Shown: positions 1-11,825 of the stretch, one piece after another | How the letters are laid out: each line of letters starts with the position of its first letter | How positions within the stretch are numbered: position 1 is the stretch's first letter | Assembly (NCBI GenBank): GCA_037043015.1 | Contig: CM073321.1 | Coordinates: 4,918,001 to 4,982,000, forward strand | DNA from: Bryum argenteum | Taxonomy: Eukaryota > Streptophyta > Bryopsida > Bryales > Bryaceae | Reading direction: 5' to 3' | Length of the DNA stretch: 64,000 nt | Notes under the pieces: model-generated | The model's input: only the letters and a program-made list of their open reading frames with translations | What the model was told of the DNA's origin: nothing | Database searches by the model: none | Translations under genes and position numbers: made by a program

Positions 1-346
1 CCAAAATTGCGAACATACAAATAACATAAACACTCACTATGAAGCCAAATCTCCCACCAAATTCAAGGTTCCTGGCAAGCTCAGAATTTTTTTCCAAACG
101 CTCATCCCTCTCAACAACCAAACCAACTTTCAATTTCAGTAAACGTACTCCAAATGCTCGACTTGTCACTTTTCTGGCTACACACAATCAGTCAGTTAGT
201 TGGGTATGTACCTTTATTTGGGTAGAATCACCGATCGATTGAATATGATACATGTCTGGTAAGCTTCAGAGCTTCACTTGGTAACAGAAGGGTCAGTGAT
301 ACGACCAGTGAAGAGGATCAAATTGGTCAGCTCCTCCTTGGTCAGC

Positions 347-640
347 AGACTTTGAATATTGTTCACGATGTAAAAAAACTTTTTTTCTCGAATTCTTTTT
401 TGCACTATTTCATGCAGGTATTTTTGTACATGTAGAAAAAATATCAAAAAAATTTGAATTTTTCGTTTTTTTTTTTGAGGTTGGGGCGTTTTTTTACTGC
501 CTAGCAGACTTTGAATATTTTTCACGATGTAATTTTTTTTTCTTTTTTTTTTCTTTTTTTTTTTTTTTTTTTTTTTGCAATATTTCATGCAGGTATTTTT
601 CTATATGTAGAAAAATTTCAAATTTTTTTGAAATTTTTCT
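347..640. repeat. Tandem duplication, about 157 bp, with poly-T
   Basis: Two diverged copies start with agcagactttgaata (about 347 and 504) and continue through cacgatgta, ttcatgcaggtattttt and atgtagaaaaa. The second copy contains long T runs (about 534-576). Lysine-rich open frames on the minus strand here only reflect the poly-T and are not genes. Confidence 0.75.
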
Positions 641-863
641 TTTGAAAAAGTGATGATGCCCTAAAGCATCTTCGTTGTTCAATTTGCATTTTAATTAATG
701 TCAGAAAAAGATTCAAAAGATTCCCATAGATTCCCAAGATTCCAAAAAGATTCCAAAATCATTAAATAATAATAAATCATAGTAAGATTTTTTTATAAAT
801 TAAAGTAAAATACATTTATAAATAATATCCCGAATTTAGAATTTAAAGATATTGTAAGGTACA

Positions 864-871
<8 letters not shown>

Positions 872-925
<54 letters not shown>
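872..925. repeat. (TA)n microsatellite
   Basis: An uninterrupted TA run of about 50 bp lies about 45 bp upstream of the first ATG of the OTU/ParB-like gene. Such runs are unstable and have no inferred function here. Confidence 0.95.
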
Positions 926-926
<1 letters not shown>

Positions 927-970
927 TAATTGTATGTAATTGATATAATCTTTCATTCATAGACCTAATC

Positions 971-3644
971 ATGGCCAATATGGACGATCGTGATTTTGCA
1001 AAAAAAATCAGTAGTTATAATTTAAAAGTGGTTTCTCCTTTTCATTATACTGCAGGAGATTGCTTTTTTGATTCAGTTGCGTATTTAAAGTTGCTTGGTA
1101 CTAATGCTAGTTCCCAAGAGAGAGAAAAATATTCAGACTCTTTAAGGGTAGAAGCTATGAAATTTTTGAAAAAGAAATTGCAGCGAATACCGAATTGGCC
1201 CAATATAGTATTCGAGAGATAAATTCAAAACTTATCTATATGAATATTTCATCACTAAACGAATATATTGCTAGGATGAAAGTATCCCACAGAAAGTCCG
1301 AGTCAAAAAGCCTATGGGCTAACCTTACACTTCATTTGTGGGTAACAAAAGTTTTGAAACAACCTATTTATGTATGGAATAAAAATGATGCTCGTAAATT
1401 ATTAGCTCGAGCTCAAGAGTATTTAGATAAAGATCCAATACACTTGGTTTGGTCTTTGGAGCATCGGCATATAGAACCAATGATTCCTATCGATAATAGT
1501 ATTGAAATTCCTATTCCAATAATATCTGGGGATACTATAGATTTAACAGATGATAATGTTTTAACCGATATTGATCCTATTAAGAAAAAAAAGAAAAAAA
1601 GAAAGCAAAATATTGATAATAAAACCTATGAGATATGTCCATATAGTGTTGCAGAAATTGACGAAGGTTATATATTTGGAAAAGATTTTGTTTGTGATAT
1701 TCCCATAAATTATATCCAAACCCCCTCGTTATTAACCAATGAGAGAAATATCAATAAAAAAAATGCTCAATGTATATATGATTTATTAATGAATAATGCT
1801 ACACAAATGAGTGTTCTTTTACTACGACCAACATGTTTTGTAATGATTGATGAAAATGAAGATGACACCAAAATTCCAATCACAAGTAAGTTTTTACTAT
1901 TGATCTTGAAGTTCTTTGAAATATAATTTCTATTTTGTTTTCTATATTAATCAAATTATTAATGTTTTTACAATTTTTTTTTAGGTACAAAGCTTTTTTA
2001 TGATGAGCTAGACAAACTTTTGAAGAAAAATCCTGAGAAGGATATTAAATATTATTTAGCAAATAATGTGAGGTATGAACCCATAGATGGACAACATGTA
2101 ATTTATGCATGTAAAACGATAGCTTACGAAAAATTGGAAGCTAATGAAATTTCAAATGAAGATTATGAGAAGAAGTTTGTTTCCAGACCAGCTAATATAA
2201 TATTATATGATGAATATTATGAAGATAAATATCTAGCTTTGTCATCCAATTCTAATGAATTTCATCTAAAAAGAAAAAATTATAGTACTGTTGGAGAAAA
2301 ATTATCAAAGATGAGAGAACTTTATCATCATTACAATGATCCAGATCCATTGGCAAGAGGGGATGACCTTGAACGTGCTCAAGTTATGAAACTTATGTTA
2401 TATGTTTTACACATACAAGATCAAAATATTACAACGCTCGGAAAATTAAGTGAGAAATTAGCTGATTGGACGACACATGTTTTTATATTCAGTGATGATT
2501 GTTATAAATCTTTGCAACAAGTATGTGATGCATATGACAACAAAAGAATATTTTATAATAAATCATTAAGTGAAAAACATTCTAAAGATTCTTCATTGCT
2601 TCAAAATCGATGGAAGTTTCATAGTTAAGACCATGGAAAGGATTAAACTCTAATGATTATATAGTATTGAGCAACGCTTGCTTGAAATCTCCACAACTCT
2701 ATTTTTTTGAAGGATATAATATCAAGGATGGTTTATTTAAGACTCATACAATCAATTATTTTTCAAATAAAATAAAAATAACAAATGCTGTGAATAATGT
2801 ATATAGATGGTTGGAATTAAAGGACAATCCTTTACTTATAGACCAAGATTTTCGACATTGTGATATATCAAAATTTCAATTTGAAAAACTACTTGATTAT
2901 ATGGCTGAATCCAATAATTCTATCTTTGTAAATGCATGGGGCACATTAAAACCGATTAAAGAGTTACCTAATTATCAAAGATACATTCCACAACTTATAT
3001 CCGATCATTATAGATCAATCAAATATTCATTAGACCAATCAATGATTGCAAGTTCTTTTAAATTTTGGACATGGAATGAAAGAATTCAAGGTGCTAGTTC
3101 TAATAATTTTGTTGAAATTTTTGCAAAAATTGGAAACTTCAATATAACTTCATATCAACTTTCATGCAATTCCTTATTTATTTTTGATACACGTCGTCAA
3201 GGAATTAATGGAAGACATTGGTCTATAAATGAATATAAATTATTTGGAAAAAATCTTCAAAAGTGGACTTCTTCAATTTCACGATGGAATGTGATACTCT
3301 TGTTGCCAATAGAAACCTCAGCACATGAAGTACTTTCTAATCTTAAAATAGAAGATCAACATATTATAATAGAAGGTACTTGGGGATATCCTATGCAACA
3401 TAAAAGTGAAAATTTACAAGATGACAACAATAGTAACTTAATAAGTTTTCAACAAAAATCTGAGATTATTTTTATCTTTTCTTACCCGGTGCAGAGTAGT
3501 GCATCGTTGAATTTTCCATCAAAGCTTGGAAGTGATCCACTGCCAGTTATATTTGCGAAAAATGAAGTTGAATACAATCCCGGTGAAAGAGGGTTACTAA
3601 ATTTTAATTATTTGATAGAGTGTTTAAATCCTAAGCATTATTAA
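971..3644 (+). pseudogene. OTU-like / ParB-like fusion gene, frameshifted
   Basis: Three reading frames join into one AT-rich gene. The N-terminus (971-1222) has GDCFFDSVAYL, which matches the Asp/Cys active-site stretch of OTU cysteine proteases. A frameshift near 1195-1222 leads into the next block (to 1885), where LTLHLWVTKVLKQPIYVW resembles the OTU C-terminal part. A 99-bp intron (1886-1984, GTAAGT..TTTTTTTTAG) keeps phase. The next exon (to 2628) has EPIDGQHVIYACKTIA, resembling the Gx(R/H)xxxA core of ParB/sulfiredoxin-like folds. A second frameshift near 2620-2626 joins a 325-aa C-terminal block of unknown fold. Base composition is far more AT-rich than the DnaJ gene next door, so transfer or a transposon origin is possible. 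Domain calls come from motifs only; whether the frameshifts are decay or sequencing error is unknown. Confidence 0.55.
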
Positions 3645-4576
3645 AATGACTTAGTTATTATTTTATAAAACCTTTTCATTTGAAACAGTCTGCAATGTTA
3701 TTTTTCACCCATCCAACTTATGTGCATGCTTATTTACAAATTTATTTTGTTTGTAAGACAGAGGACAGAGCCTCACGGTTCCACCGTTCTTGTTGGAAAA
3801 GGACCCCTCGGGTGACCTTAGACGTTTAAGGGTTAATATGGTCCTGTAGAGTTCGGTTTTAGGCGCTCGGAAATAGGCTGTTCAACCGAAATCGAAGTTT
3901 TCTAGCGCTGCCTCAAAGTATTTGTGCATCTCTGTCGACCATCATTGGTCTGTGCGAGGGCAATACCATATTGTGGTGGACAGCGGAGTTGGCAAGCTTC
4001 TTGCAGGTTTTTCTGGATGTGCTTGAAATATCTTAGGTTACGGATGGGAGCTTCGGATTGCGTGATTTTGTTTGATGTACTGGCCCGTTGAGATGGATGT
4101 CTACTATGGGTAGGGATTCAGTTGCAAATCTGAATGAGCGGCATTGGGCGATGAGTTTTTATGGTGTAATTCTTGTTTGCAATCGGTCCACTGCCAGTGC
4201 GGCCCGATTCGTCTGCATTGTTGTTTGTTTTGCATTGGTGTTGTTTGTTTATTGCTTGGGTTCGTACTTTTCGTACCAGTCGTTGTGGAGTGAGTTCTTA
4301 CAGATGAAAACAGTAGTGTACTGTGTTCTCTGTGCCGCTCCTACTTTTCTCAACATATTTGGTCTTCTTCGCAGATCAATGCTTGATGAAGGTAATGGCA
4401 GCAACTTCCATATGCCAGAAACATCTTTGAACACATGTGCCGAAGTAGCGCTTTCGTCAGACCTGGTTGAATCTACTGGGATGGAGTCAGCACCCGATGT
4501 GCCTAAGCGGTGTAATCTTCTCGAAGATTGCATATAACGCACTCCCCAGAGTTTTTTGTAGAGGTCCTCGAATCGT
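3645..4576. other. Spacer and probable 5' leader of the DnaJ-TPR gene
   Basis: Composition changes from AT-rich to balanced near 3760. A 149-codon open frame (4088-4537) with one hydrophobic stretch resembles nothing I recognise; I treat it as chance or an upstream leader frame. The frame of the downstream gene is closed by a TAG at 4559, just before its first ATG. Confidence 0.4.
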
Positions 4577-7500
4577 ATGGGCCCTTGTGTCTTCGGTTTA
4601 TGGATGGCTACACAAAAGGGGGATGGGTCTAAGTTTGAAGGCTTCCGTTCGCTTTCACACCACCCCAGTAGAAGCTTTAGATTTGGTGAATGTGCTGGGG
4701 CTTCTTCTCAGTCGAGTACAAATATAGGTTATGCGACACGCACCGTTTCCGTCTCCGAGCTCTTCGCTTTTCGTAGTAGAGCTGGCAAGGATTGTGGTAA
4801 GCAGATGCCCACTCTACTCAAGGATCCTATGCCGGATACTTCATCGATATCGGTTCTGAACATCTCTAGTGATGATATGACTATCGACAATCTTGCTGCG
4901 GCTTTTTCGACGACACCTGTAGTGGTAGCCAGTAGGGGACTCCCGCTTGCTTTTGACGGACGAGAATATGTTACACCTGCTTCTAGTGGTTCGATCCGTG
5001 CGTCTTCTAGCTTCTCAACTGTTCAGACAACCTCAGAGCCGAGCACGTTAAGCAGACCCTCTGGCCCTTTCGTTTTCAGTGCTGGTGTGTCGGATGCAGG
5101 ACCTTTGAAGCCTGGACTGCTACCAGGTGTTTCATCTGGCCGTCTCATCTCACATCCTAGGCCTGCATCTCAATCAACCATTTCAACTGATGGCTTACTA
5201 TTCTCGGGTACCTGTGGATCTGGGGTTCAACTGGATGTTCCCTTAGACAGTTTCCTCTCCGGACCTATGGGATCTCTAAAATCGAACGACACGGCTCGCA
5301 CTAGATCTTGTGAAACCTACGCACAATTCTGTGGTTTATCTGGAACCTCATTCTCAGTGCCAAGTAATTCCGCTGCCCTACTTAGTGGTTTGACTGCACC
5401 TCCTCTTGTGGGAACATCCAATTCTTTCTCCCAACTCAAAGATACAACTGATACTCAACCTGTATATCTAGTTGAGCCTAGGGGACTATGCGAGGAGTCG
5501 GTGGCTGCCAACGCTGGACAGAGTGAATTTGGAGGACCATTCAATTTGACCATGCAAGAGGATAGGTTCGCAGGAAGTGATCAAGATTTATCTGCAGGTA
5601 TCTCTCGGAAGCTGCAGCACCTAAATTTTGCTAGCGGCATCAATCTGTTCCTGAATTTAAAAGATTTAAGCCTCGATAAAGATAGGGCAGGGATTAAAAA
5701 TAGTTCTCTTCATGCTACTGAAACAGAGGTTGAATTATCCCTGGATGTGTTGAGTATTGGTGAGGGGGACAGCCTTCCACTGAATAAGGAGAAATTCGCC
5801 GTGGCCAGTGGAGGTAACGACTTCTTTTCTGGAATTGAAGCACCTGTGTTTGTGGGTCAAAGCACAGGTTTGTCTGGAGTCAGGAATTCAAACACTGTTC
5901 CGTTTGGAGGAGCAAGTATTGGGGCAGGTAGTGTATTCAAATGCACAGGGGATAGTTGTTTGGAATCACCACCAGCAACGAACATATCGTCTTTCAGATT
6001 TAGTGCGGAGGGGAAGTCGAAGCCTCGGGTAGCTAAGGTGAAGATAAGTAAGTTCCAGCATTGGCGTGTAAAGACAAGTCGTGAATTAGGCGTCGGAGGA
6101 AAGAAAAGTGCACCTTCTAGCTTCTGTAACAGATCAGAAGCAGCAACTTCGAGTCCCAGTAATGATGGTGTAGTACTGGAGTTTCCTAGTTCTGAAAAGC
6201 CGCTGATCCCAGGATATGATGGAGACATTGACGGGGTAATTCGTGAGGCTACTGATATGAACACAACGAACAGGACTAATGAGCTTGAAGCCTCAATTCA
6301 AATGATCGGAGCAGCAATTTCTGAGATTAATCTTGCTGCTGGATCTGATCGACATAACGAGACCTCTGGCTCCATGCATCTTTCGGATCTGACGGATACA
6401 CTCTCCTGGCCGGATGCCAAAGTGAACAATGAAGGAGTTTCAAGCCCAGTAGTTTCTGGTCAACCATTGCAGAAGGCTTTTGCTGCTAATTCTCAAACTT
6501 CGGAAAGAGCTGAGCAAGAAGGTTTCATGAGTAGATTGAATGACAGAGATGATATAGAAAATGTCAACGCGAAGATTTTGATTGCTGGTAAGAACGGCGA
6601 AGGAACTGAAAATAGCCATTGTCCAGAGAGTCTAAATTTCCCTGGTACTGGTCAATCTAGGGTTGACAGCGAGGGGAAGAATTGTCCCTTCACATTTACG
6701 GCCAGTTCAACAAAAACCTCCACGTCCAGATTACGCCGACGCACACGCAGAGTTCAGAGAAGTCTGGGAAGGGCGCGACAGGGTGATCAAGCTACCGTAA
6801 CTGTCTTGCAACTTTTTGAACGCAACTCCGGCTCATTGACGACCATGACGTGTGGCAGCAGGTCCGGTACTGCTTCCGGTGGATGTTCAGTGGGATCAGG
6901 TCATCGGGAGGAGTCTGTTACACTTCCAGGAGTTGGACTTGGAGTTGGCACTGTGGCTGAGGAGGTTTGTGAAAGGTGGAGGCTCAGGGGCAATCAAGCC
7001 TATGCAAAAGGGGATTTCGTCAAAGCAGAGGAGTTTTACTCTCTTGGTGCAGAGAGTGTTTCTCGACATGAAAATTCTAGGAGCTGCATACAAGCATCAT
7101 TGCTATGTTACAGTAACAGAGCTGCGACCCGAATGGTTTTGGGACGGATGAGGGAGGCTCTAGCTGATTGTATGCACGCTCTGGCAATGGATCCTTCGTT
7201 TGCTCGTGTTCATTTACGAGCGGCTGGTTGTCATCTTTCACTTGGGGAGACGGAGCTTGCTACAGTAGCGTTTAACGAGTGCCTGAGGCAAGCCCAAGAG
7301 GCACGTCAGATGAATTCGAGAGTTTTAGCAGATGCTTCGGAGGGTCTGAAGAAAGCACAACTAGTTTCGGAGCATGTTATTCAGGTACGAAGAGTAGGCA
7401 GTCTTCCGTTCTGAATTACGTTGGGATAATACTCCGATTAATATGGTTTGATGATATTAACACCGAATCATGTATGACGTTGCTGCTGTATTGGGATGTT

Positions 7501-9062
7501 TGCTCAATTACTTCGTAGATAGTATTGGACCTCAAGTCGAGATATTTTGTTACCATGTATTAACAAGAATTTTTGAAACATAGGCAAGAGAACTTCTCCG
7601 CAACCACTCATCAGGCGATTGGGGTTCAGTATTGCGACTTCTCAATGAGGCCCTTCTCGTCAGTCCCTACTCTGAGTGGCTATTAGAGCTGAAGGCCTTT
7701 ACGCTTGTCTCCCTGCAAAAATACAGTGAAGGAGTCCAGGTGTGTATAGAGACTTCAGCACTGGCTGAGAAGAACATTCCTACTTTTGAAAATGCCTCAA
7801 ATAGGTTTCAGTACTCCCATCTTGGTTGGAGGCGCAGGGTAATTGTCAAGGCTTCTTTCCACCTTGGCAAACTGGAGGAGGCCTTGGAGCAGTTGCAACA
7901 TGTACAAGAAGGGTCGTCCTCGTCTTTTTTGAACTCCAACTTTCCCGGTGCATTGTCTGCGGAGATGGTTCTACCTTCTATGGAGTTAATTCGAGACCTT
8001 TTGCATCACAAGCTGGAGGGTAATAAAGCTTTCCAAGCTCGAAAATATAGTGAAGCCGTAAATCATTACACAGCTGCTTTAGCACGAAGCACTGAGTCAC
8101 GTCCATTTTGTGCCATTTGTCTTTGTAACCGTGCAGCCGCTTTCCAGGCTATGGGTCAGATTCCCGATGCTCTAGCGGATTGCAGCCGAGCAATCGCCCT
8201 GGATCCACGGTACGCAAAGGCTATCTCACGCAGGGCATCTTTATACGAACAAGTAAGGGATTATGGGCAGTCTTGTTGCGACCTGAGGAGACTAATAGCT
8301 TTGTATGAAAGGCAGTGTCTTCAATTGCTGGCCTTGAAATCACCTAGAGTAGATAGGACAGCTGTGTCTCAAGCTTCGAACGATGAGGAATTGCAACACG
8401 CGAAAGGTCGACTTATAAAAGTAGAAGAGGAGATGATGAAGGGTGTCCCTCTCGATCACTACAGCGTACTGGGGTTGGTGGCTGGTTGTTCAGCTAGTGA
8501 GATAAAGAGAGCTTATCGGAAAGCCGCGCTACGACACCATCCGGATAAGGCTGGTCACTTTTTGATACGGAATGGAGACACTGGAGATGACTTAATGGAC
8601 GCTGCAGGTGGGACTGGGCGGAAAGATGCGGAGAAATTAATTGACGAAGTTCGTAAGGATTCAGAGCAGCTGTTTAAGCTGATTGGAGAAGCATATGCAG
8701 TTCTCTCTGATCCTGCGAACCGGTCCCGGTACGACTCTGAAGAAGATTTAAGGAAGTTCAGAACAAGGTCAAGCGATCTTTCAAAGAATTTTTCAACTGA
8801 CAAGAAACATTCTCGGACAAGTGATGGAGCTGATGATCAAGCGAAAGGTGGCTGGAGTAGCTATAGCTCTACAAGCGATTCAAGGGGTCGGTCTCGAGCG
8901 AGTCGACAGCGAGAACGTTGGGAGGGTTTCAACCATCAGTATCAGAGGTGGCACCCTGGACCGGATTCAGCACAACCAGACGTGTATGCTCGAAGGGGTC
9001 GGCCTACAGCCTCAACAGATGAATCGTCTCAACGAAGCACTTCCTGGCGGTGGGATGTTTAG
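4577..9062 (+). CDS. DnaJ-TPR co-chaperone (plant TPR15/TPR16-like)
   Basis: Two exons, 4577-7384 and 7584-9062, encode about 1,428 aa; the intron is GTACGA..ATAG, phase 0. An in-frame TAG at 4559 makes ATG 4577 the first usable start unless an upstream exon exists. The long N-terminus (1-790) is low-complexity, Ser/Gly-rich, with scattered FxF motifs (FVFSAG, FRFSAE, FTFTAS) and a basic segment SRLRRRTRRVQRSLGRAR. TPRs occupy about 795-935 and 955-1190. The J domain runs about 1226-1325, starting DHYSVLGL, with HPD at 1255 and an acidic insertion between helices II and III. The C-terminus is Ser/Arg-rich. In this family TPRs bind Hsp70/Hsp90 tails and the J domain stimulates Hsp70 ATPase. 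Architecture matches plant DnaJ-TPR proteins such as Arabidopsis AT5G12430 and AT2G41520. It is the only clearly intact host gene in the window. Confidence 0.9.
7385..7583 (+). other. Intron of the DnaJ-TPR gene
   Basis: The donor is CAG/GTACGA and the acceptor is AACATAG/GCAAGA. The joined codons read VIQ then ARELLR, in frame with the second TPR block. The intron has stops in the reading frame, so it cannot be retained coding sequence. Confidence 0.88.
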
Positions 9063-9400
9063 TTTTCTATGTGTTGGTGGGGAAGTGTGCAGTTTCCACT
9101 AGCCTTCCCGTCGACTCTCGCTTGCAGAGTACCAGTTGTTTTTTTCTGTTCTCCACGCAATTGACCTTGTTTTGCTTGGATGTGATGTCATTTTTAGAAT
9201 AGGCATCTTGCCGGTACATGACCTCAGAGCACGGCCAACCTTTGCACTGAACTCTAACCCTGAAAAAAGATAAATCAGTGCTCTTTCTGTGGTTGAGAGC
9301 CCTGAAAAAGAAGCAGTACCTCACTCATTCTCGCAATTCTGTCCACTCTTGCATAAGTGCCCAGCGTATGCAAGTGTTCCCGGCGTCCCCATCCTCCGCA
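9063..9400. other. 3' flank of the DnaJ-TPR gene
   Basis: Probable 3' UTR and spacer. I see no gene, only short overlapping open frames on both strands with no recognisable protein. Confidence 0.4.
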
Positions 9401-9406
9401 TGTACC

Positions 9407-9546
9407 CTGCTGCATTCTCTCACAGATTTCTGGCAGCCTTCCCTGCTGCATCCTCACAGATTTCTGGCAGCCTTCCCTGCTGCATTCTCTCACTGATTTC
9501 CGGCAGCCTTCCCTGCTGCATTCTCACAGATTTCTGGCAGCCTTGG
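9407..9546. repeat. Minisatellite, units of about 29-36 bp
   Basis: Four tandem copies of a unit built on ctgctgcattctcacagattt followed by ctggcagccttccctgctgca. Copies differ by a 3-7 bp tct/tctct length change and a few substitutions. Open frames across it on both strands are repeat translation, not genes. Confidence 0.85.
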
Positions 9547-9739
9547 CAGCTTCTTGAGAAAACTTCCCAAGACTACTCTGGGAAGTTCCCCAAAATAATG
9601 GGAGTTGGTATGTTACACACGCTGGGAGGGTGGGCAGTAGTCCATGATCCGAGGCCCTCCTTCCTCAACCCCATCCCTTAGGAGAGATGCTCGAAGTGGG
9701 TTGATTTTCATGGAAGGTTAGCGTACGGAGGGGTTCAGC

Positions 9740-10125
9740 GTTCCTGCAAATCTGTCAACCACTAAGAGCGTTCTGTGCAAATCTGTGCAACCACTAAGTG
9801 GCGCTTCACACTATGGCTGTTCAAGTCAAGAGGCCGTGGAATTGAGAGTCCAAACTTTGTTGAGAGTCCAAAGAAATTTACTGAAAATAACCAATAAAAT
9901 ATTGTAATTGGAGCCTTTGGCCGGGCATAGTGTGAAGCCTCCAAAGGCCAAGCCCAAAGTCCAAAGCTTTGGCCATGAACTCTCACGGCCTCTCAACTTG
10001 GACGGCTGTAGTGTGAAGCCTCCAAAGGCCAAGCCCAAAGTCCAAACCCATATCACTTTATTCCTTGTCCAAGGCATCTTCTTGATCTAACGGCCAAGAT
10101 CTCTGCAAATCTGTGCAACCACGAC
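9740..10125. mobile_element. Small non-autonomous element with inverted and direct repeats
   Basis: A roughly 37-bp imperfect inverted repeat pairs 9801-9840 (ggcgcttcacactatggctg..) with 9987-10025 (..gtagtgtgaagcc). A 38-bp sequence is repeated exactly at 9928-9965 and 10009-10046. Direct copies of ctgcaaatctgtgcaaccac lie outside at about 9776 and 10102. No coding capacity; the superfamily is uncertain. Confidence 0.5.
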
Positions 10126-11407
10126 GCTAGAGATCCGTTTCATGTCCCGTTTCACGTTCATGTTCTTTTCCTTTTTGTCCCCGTGCTACCTCGTTCCTTC
10201 CTTTCTATAGAGTTTCTAAGTGTGAGAAGTTTTCTAGCTTGATCGTATTACAATACTAACCTTGACCAACATGCCTTAGACAGTCTAGTGAATTATTGCA
10301 AAAAGTTTGATATCAAACATAAGAAATCAGGTAATGTGAAAATGAGGAAATTCATAGATATGGCTATCTCAGAGCGACCACCATTTTCCCACCTTCATTA
10401 AGCGTTGCTCGCTTTTTAATAACATTGCCACAATTCTTAATTATGCAATCCAATTACAATTTTTGCCAATGGTTGCAGCATTGCTGTCCGAATGAGTTAG
10501 GACTAATTTATCAGGGTTTAATAATTTACCACAACAAATACTTGTGCACATATACTTCAGGTATAATCCGTTCTCGCTTCCGAATATGGAATGTAAGGTT
10601 TTAGACAGGATCGGAGGAGTTTTTGATATTGGTGAAATGTTCAGTAATTAATGTACTATAATTAAGTCCTTTGAAAGCTAGTCCATCAGAAATGCTGTTA
10701 GGGGATATAAGTAAGTCGATTCTACAGAACGCCAAGTATGTTGTGCTTCTCGTTGGAAATCCGGCACTTTCTCGTCCCATAAAACTTTTCAAGTAGGTCA
10801 ACCACAAACGTACACATTTTATTGCAACTTCTTTTTTTTGCTACGCACCATGTGTATTAACATTTAATCACGGTAATTGAAATTACACTTGTTCCATGGA
10901 TATTTTGAGCACGTTTTATGTTGCTTTGGGATTCAACTTTGTTGTTTATCCTGAGCTGAGAGCATTGAACGTACGGCATACAAGAATATGCATGAACATG
11001 ACAATCGATATTGCCTTAGGGTGAGTACCTACCTTTTCTTTCAAAATACAGTGTTGCGAGCAATTAGATAGTTTTCTACTCTGAACATTTAATCTAATGA
11101 AAGGGACTTTGGAATATATCAAGGATCAAATAACCTTTAGGAACTCCATGGACTTGTAAAGTTGACAGTGTTAATAGAATATTTGTAGTATATTATCTAG
11201 GCTATTTATAGTCTAGTCTTTACCCGCCATGTATAGACTTGGTAGGCTATACCTGGTCGAGGGAGCCTCTCAGTTCTCTATCGAATATAGTTAGAGTTAT
11301 AAAACTTATTTTGGATACTTAACTTTGTTGCGGACCTGGCAGTCAAGTCGGCTAACCTATTGTGATTAGCTCGATCTGACAGCTAGTTATACCTAGCCGA
11401 CAATATG
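10126..11407. other. Gene-free interval
   Basis: AT-rich sequence with only short random open frames. I see no gene, RNA or mobile element signature in it. Confidence 0.5.
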
Positions 11408-11760
11408 TACCGTAACACCATAGCAGGTTCATTCATAAATAATTCTCAAAAAAGAAAACTTAAAATAACAGAAATTACAAGGAAAAAGAAACGAATAACA
11501 TTAAAATTGTACCAAAATAAAAACGAAAGTATAGGAAATACCGTAGTTAGGTTAACTAAGTATGGCCGCCAAAAATTGATGAAGTATGAAATTAAGATGA
11601 AAATTTAAGTACATCTATCTCTTGCACACGAATTATTTTTTATCAAATAATTAAGAAAAGGAATCTCAAAAAAATCATTTTTTGGGAGGCGAACCTTATT
11701 TTTTCAAAAAAAATTAAATATTCGTGCGGCAGGTGGCGAACCTGCTATGGTGTTACAGTA
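11408..11760. mobile_element. MITE-like element with 21-bp TIR and TA target duplication
   Basis: Terminal inverted repeats ccgtaacaccatagcaggtt(c) at 11410-11430 and 11738-11758 match at 20 of 21 positions. Each end is flanked by TA, as in Tc1/mariner-type insertion. The 350-bp interior holds a 67-codon Lys-rich open frame that may be chance, and no transposase. Confidence 0.72.
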
Positions 11761-11787
11761 TCCCTCTTCACTATATAAAACTTGTTG

Positions 11788-11825
<38 letters not shown>

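Noticed and set aside
274..682. Lys-rich open frames on the minus strand
   Set aside because: They are translations of poly-T and a tandem duplication, with no real protein features.
4088..4537. A small membrane protein upstream of the DnaJ gene
   Set aside because: There is one hydrophobic stretch only, overlapping frames on the other strand, and no family resemblance.
9407..9546. A CRISPR-like array
   Set aside because: It is a plant minisatellite: units are contiguous with no unique spacers, and the sequence is eukaryotic.
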